Source: Urinicoccus sp. (GTDB taxonomy: Bacteria; Bacillota; Clostridia; Tissierellales; Peptoniphilaceae). Taken from it: a stretch of DNA of 5,587 bases. Shown here one piece after another: positions 1 to 5,178 of this stretch (its first letter is position 1; the number at the start of each line of letters is the position of its first letter). The notes below the pieces were generated by a model. It worked only from the letters and a program-made list of their open reading frames with translations. It made no database searches and was not told the origin of the DNA. The stretch is from positions 1-5,587 of the forward strand of contig JASBZN010000079.1 in the NCBI GenBank assembly GCA_029983435.1. The letters run 5' to 3'. Both the position numbers and the translations under genes were made by a program.

Positions 1-1
1 A

Positions 2-1759
2 ATGTCATATGATGGAATGATGCTAAAAAGCGTCGTTGAACAATTAAATACCCAACTGAAAACTAGCCGAGTTGATAAGATTCACCTTCCTACCCACCAG
101 GAACTTTTTATAAGCTTTCGTAACCCTGGTATGAATGAAACTCTTTTAATTAGTGCTTCTTCTAGTCACCCAAGGATTTATCTTTCGAAACATAAATTAG
201 AAAATCCAAAGCAACCCCAACTCTTTTGCATGGTCTTGAGAAAACACCTACAAGGAGCCAAGCTCCTAGAAGTGAAACAAATTGGAGAAGACCGTATCGC
301 TGAATTTGTTTTTGAAGCTTTAAACGACCTAGGAGATTTTGTCCACCTTTCCTTAATTGTAGAAATTATGGGAAAATACTCCAATATTATCCTTATTAAT
401 AGCCAAAGTCGAGAAATTATAGATGCTTTAACAAAAGTTGGTGCTAGCATGAGTTCTGTACGGCAAGTTTTGCCTGGGAAAACATATGATCCTGAGGTTA
501 TTAACCAAAAAAAATCCATTCTAGCTACCAATCTTGAAGACTTTAAAACTTCCTATCTGGCATCTCCAGAAAATAAAACTTTTCCTCAGTTTTTAATCAC
601 AAATTACATGGGTATCTCAAAGACCCTCACCCGAGAAATTATGTACCGGGCAAAAATAGACGAAAGTCTTCCTAAGTCTGCTTTAGAAGAAGAGGAAAAA
701 GAACGACTTCTTATCACTACCTTAGACTTTTTCAAGCTTTTTAAAGACCAAAACTATTCCTTTGGCCTCTATAAGGACCAAAGCCAGGATAAAATTTTAG
801 ATTTTTCTAATGTTCCTCTAACCATGTACCCAGAAGCCAGTCAAGTCTTTACTAATCCCTCTGAACTTTTAGAAGCAGTCTTCCTTCAACGAGCAGAGAA
901 AGACTTAATTCAGCAAAAATCTTCTGATTTACGGAAAAATTTAAAAACTCAGTTGAAACGAGACTATTCCAAACTTGGTAAATTAAGAACTGAATTAGAA
1001 GCGGCTAAAAACAGAGAAAAATATAAGGTTTATGGTGACCTAATCTCCGCAAACCTTCATACCATTCAACCAGGTCAAGAATCTTTGAAAACAGAAAACT
1101 TCTATGACCCAGATTTAAGTGAGATTGACATTCCTTTAAATGTTACACTCTCCCCAGCACAAAATGCCAATAAAATGTATAAACGCTATCAAAAGTTAAA
1201 GCACGCTTCCAAAATATTAATCCAGCAAATTCAAGATACCTTAGATAATATTCAAGCCTATGAAGAAATTTCTCTACAAATTGATTGGGCTGAAACTCCC
1301 AAAGAGTTAGATGAAATTAAGGAATCCTACCGGCTCATTAAGGGGCAAAAAATTCAAAAAAATAAAAAGAAAAAGTCCTCCCCTTCTAGTCCTATGATTT
1401 ATAAGAGCCCCACTGCTACCATCTATGTTGGAAAAAACAACCGTCAAAATGATGAAATCACCTTTAAAATTGCCAACAAAGACGACCTTTGGTTCCACAT
1501 CCGCAACAACCCTGGGTCCCATGTCCTTTTAAAAAATACTGGTCAAGACTTTTCCAATGAAGATATGCTAAATGCTGCTCGTCTTGCGGCCTATTACAGT
1601 AAATTAAAGGGATCAAAACATATCGATGTCGACTACACCTTAAAAAAATATATCAAGCGTCATCCTTCCAACAAGACCGGCCTAGTCCACTACACAAACT
1701 TTAAAACTGTCCACGTATCAGGAGAAAAAATCCCCAAAAATTTAACACGAGAATCTTAA
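2..1759 (+). CDS. rqcH: RqcH/FbpA-family (NFACT) ribosome quality control protein
   Basis: This is a complete 585-residue protein of the NFACT family (RqcH, also called FbpA or fibronectin-binding protein A; eukaryotic relative Rqc2/NEMF). In Bacillus subtilis RqcH binds the obstructed 50S subunit carrying a stalled peptidyl-tRNA and recruits tRNA-Ala to add a C-terminal alanine tail that marks the chain for degradation. The N-terminal MSYDGMMLKSVVEQL is the classic NFACT-N opening and supports the ATG at position 2, although no upstream ribosome binding site is visible. NFACT-N covers about residues 1-280 and includes GEDR at 95-98. D97 and R98 fall at the pair reported as needed for alanine tailing in B. 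subtilis. A coiled-coil middle (about 295-450) contains MYKRYQKLK. After a lysine-rich linker (447-458), the NFACT-R/DUF814 domain (about 465-575) shows NDEITFKIANKDDLWFHIR and PGSHV. Length is normal for the family. The fibronectin-binding name is historical; a cytoplasmic quality-control role is the better call. Confidence 0.95.
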   Translation: MSYDGMMLKSVVEQLNTQLKTSRVDKIHLPTHQELFISFRNPGMNETLLISASSSHPRIYLSKHKLENPKQPQLFCMVLRKHLQGAKLLEVKQIGEDRIAEFVFEALNDLGDFVHLSLIVEIMGKYSNIILINSQSREIIDALTKVGASMSSVRQVLPGKTYDPEVINQKKSILATNLEDFKTSYLASPENKTFPQFLITNYMGISKTLTREIMYRAKIDESLPKSALEEEEKERLLITTLDFFKLFKDQNYSFGLYKDQSQDKILDFSNVPLTMYPEASQVFTNPSELLEAVFLQRAEKDLIQQKSSDLRKNLKTQLKRDYSKLGKLRTELEAAKNREKYKVYGDLISANLHTIQPGQESLKTENFYDPDLSEIDIPLNVTLSPAQNANKMYKRYQKLKHASKILIQQIQDTLDNIQAYEEISLQIDWAETPKELDEIKESYRLIKGQKIQKNKKKKSSPSSPMIYKSPTATIYVGKNNRQNDEITFKIANKDDLWFHIRNNPGSHVLLKNTGQDFSNEDMLNAARLAAYYSKLKGSKHIDVDYTLKKYIKRHPSNKTGLVHYTNFKTVHVSGEKIPKNLTRES

Positions 1760-1762
1760 ATA

Positions 1763-1800
1763 AAAGAGAGTCGATAGAATAGTTTCTATCGACTCTCTTT
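1763..1800. terminator. Bidirectional intrinsic terminator between convergent genes
   Basis: A perfect 17-bp inverted repeat has its left arm at 1763-1779, a 4-nt TAGT loop at 1780-1783 and its right arm at 1784-1800. It lies 3 nt after the rqcH stop and 53 nt after the yerC stop. The stem base is A/T (AAA paired with TTT), so each strand gets U residues at the 3' side. The minus-strand transcript continues as a longer U-rich run (CTTTTATTTAAG) than the plus strand (CTTTGTCTGC). It should therefore stop the purE-fhs-yerC transcript well and the rqcH transcript somewhat less tightly. No other good terminator is visible for either unit. Confidence 0.9.
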
Positions 1801-1853
1801 GTCTGCTATCTTTTACCCTTTAGCTAAATTTTATGGAATTTAACATTCCCTCT

Positions 1854-2159
1854 CTACTCATCTTTTAGGTATTTCATCCGCTTTAAAACCAACTTATAAC
1901 CATCCGCTCCATAATTCAAGGCCCGATTGATTCGACTAATGGTTGCAGTACTTGCTCCTGTTTCTTTTTCAATTTCGTTATAAGTTTTTTTGCCAACTAA
2001 TAGCTTCACAACTTGGAAACGTTGGGCGATGGATTGAATTTCCTTGACAGTGCAAATATCTTCAAAAAAACGAGAACATTCTTCTTTATCCTTCAAAGTT
2101 AAAATCGCGTCAAATAGTGCATCTGTATTTTCAGATTGAATTTTTGATTGATAGGTCAT
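1854..2159 (-). CDS. yerC: YerC/YecD-type TrpR-superfamily transcriptional regulator
   Basis: This 101-residue protein belongs to the YerC/YecD family, small relatives of the tryptophan repressor TrpR. Family hallmarks are visible: FFEDICTVKEIQSIAQRFQV at 31-50, followed by a helix-turn-helix at about 58-80 with KTYNEIEKETGASTATISR. The latter is almost identical to the usual family core, and the protein closes with LNYGADGYKLVLKRM. Length is typical. TrpR-type proteins bind palindromic operators as dimers. Firmicutes YerC proteins have been proposed as regulators of histidine biosynthesis (HisR), but no ligand or target can be read from this sequence. It is the last gene of the purE-fhs-yerC set, and its ribosome binding site overlaps the end of fhs, so translation is probably coupled. 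There is no sign of truncation. Family assignment is firm; regulation of its own operon is an inference. Confidence 0.92.
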   Translation of the reverse strand: MTYQSKIQSENTDALFDAILTLKDKEECSRFFEDICTVKEIQSIAQRFQVVKLLVGKKTYNEIEKETGASTATISRINRALNYGADGYKLVLKRMKYLKDE

Positions 2160-2164
2160 AGCTA

Positions 2165-2170
2165 CTCCTT
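2165..2170 (-). promoter_or_regulatory. Ribosome binding site of yerC, overlapping the fhs stop
   Basis: On the minus strand AAGGAG ends 5 nt before the yerC ATG (2157-2159). Its first two bases fall inside the fhs stop codon TAA (2169-2171). Ribosomes finishing fhs would therefore release at the yerC initiation site, which supports co-transcription and translational coupling. The site also fixes the yerC start. Confidence 0.85.
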
Positions 2171-3839
2171 AAAATAGTCCCGTAATATTTCCCTCTTTAT
2201 CAATATCCATATGATTTGCCGCTGGATCTTTAGATAGTCCAGGCATCGTCATAATATCTCCAGTTTTTGCCACAATGAAATTGGCTCCAGTTTCTGCCAC
2301 TAATTCTCTTACCGTTAAAGAATAGTCAGTGGGAGCTCCCAATTTACTGGGATCATCTGAAAAAGAGTATTGTGTTTTTGCTACACAAACTGGTAAGTGG
2401 TCAAGGCCTTGGTCTTTAATTCTTGCAAGTTGACTTTTCGCATCTTTTGAATAAATAACATCTTTGGCTCCATAAATTTCTTGAGCTAGACAAAGCAATT
2501 TTTCTTCTAAAGTCATGCTTTCATTAACCAAGGGTTTAAAATCAGCTTTCCCTTGATCTAGAACTTCAATTACCCTATCAGCTAAGTCTAGGGCTCCCTT
2601 GCCGCCTTCAGCAAAGCAAGTAGAAAGAGCATAAGAAACTTCTTCTTCTTTTAAAATCTTTTCTAAAGCTTTAATTTCAGCTTCTGTATCCGTTGGGAAC
2701 GCATTAATACAAACAACAATAGGTAATCTATATTTTTTCATGTTGGCAATGTGTCTCTTTAGGTTGACAGCCCCCTTAACTAAGGCTTCAACATCTTCTT
2801 GCGTTAAGTTTTCTTTTTCTAGCCCACCATTGTATTTTAAGGCCCGAATAGTAGCAACTAACACAACGCAATCTGGCTTTAAGTTCCCTGCTTGGCATTT
2901 AATATCCAAGAATTTTTCTGCTCCCAAGTCGGCACCAAAACCTGCTTCTGTTATGGTGATTTCTCCAAGTTTTAAGGCTGCTTTTGTAGCAATAATTGAA
3001 TTACATCCGTGGGCAATGTTGGCAAAAGGTCCCCCATGGATAATAGCTGGGGTATTTTCGATGGTTTGGACCAAGTTAGGCAAAAGAGCATCTTTCATTA
3101 GCATAGTAACTGCTCCTTGAACCTTTAAGTCCGCAACTGTCACCGGTTGATTGTCATAAGTATAAGCTACGGTGATTTTAGACACCCTATCTTTAAAATC
3201 CATTAAGTCTTTGGACAAGCATAAGATAGCCATGATTTCAGAAGCTACAGTAATATCAAATCCATCTTGTCTTGCAAAGCCATTTTTTTCTGACCCGAGA
3301 CCTACAATAATTTCTCTTAAAGCCCGATCATTCATATCCATAACCCGTTTCCAAATAATCTTTCTCGAGTCTATATTTAGAGTGTTTCCTTGGTGGATAT
3401 GGTTGTCAATACACGCTGCAATGAGATTATGCGCACTAGTGATGGCATGAAAGTCCCCTGTAAAGTGGAGATTAATATTTTCCATAGGGAGTACTTGAGA
3501 ATATCCCCCTCCACAGGCACCTCCCTTAATACCAAAAACAGGGCCAAGACTTGGTTCTCTTAAGGCTGTAATGGCATTTTTACCCCGTTGGCAAAGAGCC
3601 ATGGTTAAACCAATATTCGTAGTGGTTTTCCCTTCTCCAGCAGGCGTTGGATTAATGGCTGTAACTAAAACTAACTTTCCATCTTCGTTCTTTTCACATT
3701 GGTCTAAGGTATCTTTGGATATCTTGGCCATATGTTTGCCATATTCAATTAAATTTTCCCTTTTTAAACCCATTTTCCCGCCAATAGTTTCAATGGGTTC
3801 TAATTGGGCCTCTCTTGCAATTTCTACATCTGTTTTCAA
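2169..3839 (-). CDS. fhs: Formate-tetrahydrofolate ligase (10-formyl-THF synthetase)
   Basis: Catalyses the ATP-dependent ligation of formate to tetrahydrofolate, giving 10-formyl-THF (EC 6.3.4.3), a cytoplasmic one-carbon donor for purine ring closure and initiator-tRNA formylation. The 556 residues match the normal family length. The ATP-binding P-loop TPAGEGKTTT is at 65-74. REPSLGPVFGIKGG at 94-107 leads into CGGGYSQVLPME, then NLHFTGDFHAITSAHN at 123-138. FGADLGAEKFLDIKC is at 301-315, VATIRALKYNGG (a family signature) at 328-339, and the C-terminus has the usual MPGL and NITGLF. Cys109 stands where most members have Ala in the KGGAAGGGY signature. The start codon is TTG (3837-3839): the frame upstream meets TAG after seven codons, the next Met is residue 23, inside the conserved N-terminal region, and a ribosome binding site sits 6 nt upstream. 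It lies 26 nt after purE and directly before yerC. Its product feeds the same purine pathway as PurE. Confidence 0.97.
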   Translation of the reverse strand: MKTDVEIAREAQLEPIETIGGKMGLKRENLIEYGKHMAKISKDTLDQCEKNEDGKLVLVTAINPTPAGEGKTTTNIGLTMALCQRGKNAITALREPSLGPVFGIKGGACGGGYSQVLPMENINLHFTGDFHAITSAHNLIAACIDNHIHQGNTLNIDSRKIIWKRVMDMNDRALREIIVGLGSEKNGFARQDGFDITVASEIMAILCLSKDLMDFKDRVSKITVAYTYDNQPVTVADLKVQGAVTMLMKDALLPNLVQTIENTPAIIHGGPFANIAHGCNSIIATKAALKLGEITITEAGFGADLGAEKFLDIKCQAGNLKPDCVVLVATIRALKYNGGLEKENLTQEDVEALVKGAVNLKRHIANMKKYRLPIVVCINAFPTDTEAEIKALEKILKEEEVSYALSTCFAEGGKGALDLADRVIEVLDQGKADFKPLVNESMTLEEKLLCLAQEIYGAKDVIYSKDAKSQLARIKDQGLDHLPVCVAKTQYSFSDDPSKLGAPTDYSLTVRELVAETGANFIVAKTGDIMTMPGLSKDPAANHMDIDKEGNITGLF

Positions 3840-3845
3840 TGGATA

Positions 3846-3850
3846 CCTCT
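3846..3850 (-). promoter_or_regulatory. Ribosome binding site fixing the TTG start of fhs
   Basis: The minus strand reads AAAGAGG followed by TATCCA and then TTG. The AGAGG core is 6 nt from the TTG, an optimal spacing, and no ATG or GTG in frame lies between it and residue 23. The site is weaker than the AAGGAGG in front of purE. Together with the TTG codon this suggests lower initiation on fhs than on purE. Confidence 0.75.
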
Positions 3851-3854
3851 TTCC

Positions 3855-3871
3855 CTATAAAATTTTTATAG
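3855..3871. repeat. Short AT-rich inverted repeat at the purE-fhs junction
   Basis: CTATAAAA and TTTTATAG flank a single central T, giving a 17-nt near-palindrome that spans the purE stop codon (3866-3868) and the start of the fhs leader. As RNA it could fold only into a small A-U rich stem, too weak for a terminator and without a U-run. It could be a weak processing or translation element, a protein site, or chance in AT-rich DNA. Confidence 0.45.
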
Positions 3872-4336
3872 TTGTTTATTCATTTCATCAACTTCAGCAG
3901 CTAACTCTTCCTTATAAGCCTTTAACTTTTCTCTAAGTTCCTTATCTGCCACTGCTAAAATTTCTGTCGCTAAAATCCCTGCATTTTTCCCGCCATTAAT
4001 AGCCACTGTTGCTACAGGAACCCCTGTTGGCATTTGAACTGTTGCTAAAAGAGCGTCTAAACCTTCTACAGACCCTGCAACTGGCACGCCAATAACAGGT
4101 AAACTTGTGTAGGCAGCTAATACTCCAGATAAATGGGCAGCTTTCCCTGCAATTCCAATAATGACACCATAGCCATTATCTTCTGCCTTGGATGCAAATT
4201 CACTAGCTGCATAGGGTGTACGATGAGCTGAAATAACTTTTGTATCATAACTGACACCAAATTTATCCAACATTTTTTCTACGCCTTCTGCAATTTTTCG
4301 ATCGGAAATACTCCCCATAATAATTGCCACTTTCAT
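3866..4336 (-). CDS. purE: N5-carboxyaminoimidazole ribonucleotide mutase, class I PurE
   Basis: Converts N5-CAIR to CAIR (EC 5.4.99.18) in de novo purine biosynthesis, normally after PurK makes N5-CAIR; purK is not in this window. The 156 residues are typical of class I PurE, which forms octamers. Visible motifs are the phosphate-binding GSISD at 8-12, SAHRTP at 36-41 with catalytic-region His38, IAGKAAHLSG at 62-71 with His68, PVIGVP at 80-85, and VQMPTGVPVATVAI at 100-113. SAHRTP and AAHL point to class I rather than the class II AIR carboxylases, which carry SAHKT and NALSG. Lys65 and Ser70 replace the commoner Gly and Pro of GGAAHLPG. The ATG at 4334-4336 is preceded by a perfect ribosome binding site. 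It is the first gene of the operon that continues with fhs, separated from the usual pur cluster. Confidence 0.96.
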   Translation of the reverse strand: MKVAIIMGSISDRKIAEGVEKMLDKFGVSYDTKVISAHRTPYAASEFASKAEDNGYGVIIGIAGKAAHLSGVLAAYTSLPVIGVPVAGSVEGLDALLATVQMPTGVPVATVAINGGKNAGILATEILAVADKELREKLKAYKEELAAEVDEMNKQL

Positions 4337-4344
4337 CTTGATTC

Positions 4345-4351
4345 CCTCCTT
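4345..4351 (-). promoter_or_regulatory. Strong ribosome binding site of purE
   Basis: The minus strand carries AAGGAGG, fully complementary to the anti-Shine-Dalgarno core, 8 nt before the purE ATG. It is the strongest such site in the window and fixes the start at MKVAIIMGS. Confidence 0.9.
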
Positions 4352-4375
4352 AAAACCTTTAAACTTTTCATCTAT

Positions 4376-4401
4376 TTACTATAGTAACAATGTGAAGTTA
4401 C
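4376..4401. promoter_or_regulatory. Overlapping inverted repeats in the purE promoter, candidate operator
   Basis: The 12-bp perfect palindrome TTACTATAGTAA (4376-4387) covers the -10 element. A second inverted repeat, GTAAC (4384-4388), 8 nt, GTTAC (4397-4401), fills the spacer toward the -35 and shares the central half-site. The result is three TTAC/GTAA half-sites, with the two in the same orientation 22 bp apart, about two helical turns. A repressor bound here would block RNA polymerase. The layout is seen directly; a binding protein is inferred. It does not resemble the Bacillus PurR box with its CGAA core. Confidence 0.4.
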
Positions 4402-4409
4402 CCTGTCAA
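4381..4409 (-). promoter_or_regulatory. Sigma-A type promoter of purE-fhs-yerC
   Basis: On the minus strand a consensus -35 TTGACA (4404-4409) is followed by a 17-nt spacer and TACTAT as the -10 (4381-4386). A TG one base upstream makes an extended -10 (TGTTACTAT). The start of transcription should fall near 4373-4375, giving a leader of about 37-39 nt that is too short for a riboswitch. The -35 begins only 10 nt after the nif3 stop. No terminator separates the units, so some readthrough from trmK-nif3 into purE is likely. Confidence 0.82.
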
Positions 4410-4419
4410 GAACAGACTC

Positions 4420-5178
4420 CTAAAGGATAAAATCACACTTTTTATAAACTACTGTTTTCTCCTCTTTATAGAGATCTTGCAAGGGTTTAAGAACTAGTTT
4501 TTCGCTGTCGTAATGGCCAATATCAATGAGGCAAAAATCTCTTTCATAGGCCCCTTGACCATCGTGATACTTCACATCTCCTGTGATGAAAAGATCCGCT
4601 CCTCCTTGAATAGCTTGGTCCATAAATTCTGCTCCACTTCCCCCTAAGATAGCAACCCTATTAATTTTCTTAGGAGCTCTCCCATAAACGATAGGGGGTC
4701 TAGTCGTAACAAAAGTATTTAAAGCATCCAGCAGGTCTTTTAAATCCTTAGTCTCTATTTTCCCAATATAACCCATGGTCCTTCCCTGGTCATCTAGATC
4801 TAGGGCCTTTAAGTCTGTTAACTTTAACTCTTTTGCCAAGGCATCATTGACTCCTCCCCTGGCTCGGTCTAAGTTTGTATGGGCACTAAGAATAGAAATC
4901 TTATTTTTTAAAGCTTGGTAAATAATTTTAGACTTATAGTCTCTTAAATCAATTCCATGAATCCCTTGGAAAAACATGGGATGGTGAGAAATAATTACAT
5001 TACAATTTTCTTCCAAGCATTTTTTTATAACCTGATCAGTGACATCTAAAGAAATTACCAGGCCAGAAACTTCTTCTTCTGGAAAATAAATTTGGGGCCC
5101 TACTTGATCCCAATCTTCTGCTAAGTCCTCTGGAGCCAAGGTAATTAACTTTTCATAAATATCTTTAACAAGACGCAT
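4420..5178 (-). CDS. Nif3/DUF34-family dinuclear metal-binding protein (YqfO-like)
   Basis: This 252-residue protein belongs to the Nif3-like/DUF34 family (B. subtilis YqfO, E. coli YbgI), which forms toroidal hexamers with two metal ions per subunit. The exact cellular role is unsettled; many databases carry the doubtful name GTP cyclohydrolase 1 type 2. Metal ligands can be placed by motif: SHHP at 64-67 (His65, His66), SAHTNLD at 98-104 (Asp104) and GHYDSE at 221-226 (His222, Glu226). Other family motifs are EDWDQVGPQI at 21-30, AILGGSGA at 176-183 and FITGDVKYHD at 197-206. At about 250 residues it is the short form and lacks the PII-like insert that lengthens YqfO to roughly 370. The usual WDNVGLQVG reads WDQVGPQIY here. 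The ATG at 5176-5178 has AAGGAG 7 nt upstream, inside trmK, and the two genes overlap by 14 nt. This pairing is common in Firmicutes. Confidence 0.93.
   Translation of the reverse strand: MRLVKDIYEKLITLAPEDLAEDWDQVGPQIYFPEEEVSGLVISLDVTDQVIKKCLEENCNVIISHHPMFFQGIHGIDLRDYKSKIIYQALKNKISILSAHTNLDRARGGVNDALAKELKLTDLKALDLDDQGRTMGYIGKIETKDLKDLLDALNTFVTTRPPIVYGRAPKKINRVAILGGSGAEFMDQAIQGGADLFITGDVKYHDGQGAYERDFCLIDIGHYDSEKLVLKPLQDLYKEEKTVVYKKCDFIL

Noticed and set aside
178..531. Open reading frame of 117 codons on the minus strand inside rqcH
   Set aside because: It is antisense to a conserved domain, its translation matches no family I know, and I see no ribosome binding site. It is a shadow of rqcH.
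1307..1522. Minus-strand reading frame of 71 codons antisense to the RqcH linker and NFACT-R domain
   Set aside because: The coding signal belongs to the plus strand. The hydrophobic Phe/Leu-rich stretch is just the complement of the lysine-rich linker.
1819..1828. Ten-base palindrome TTTAGCTAAA between rqcH and yerC
   Set aside because: Short AT-rich palindromes are expected by chance, and it lies downstream of both genes with no promoter nearby.
1835..1849. Small hairpin GGAAT-TTAAC-ATTCC just after the yerC stop
   Set aside because: It has only five base pairs and a poor U-run. The 17-bp hairpin at 1763-1800 is the far better terminator.
2740..3450. Two plus-strand reading frames antisense to fhs
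   Set aside because: Both lie opposite highly conserved Fhs motifs and show no recognisable protein features.
3571..3936. Plus-strand reading frame opposite the start of fhs and the end of purE
   Set aside because: It crosses the boundary of two well-supported minus-strand genes and has no homology that I recognise.
4337..4375. Possible purine riboswitch or PurR-box control in the purE leader
   Set aside because: The leader is only about 37-39 nt, too short for a purine aptamer plus switch, and no CGAA-core PurR box is seen.
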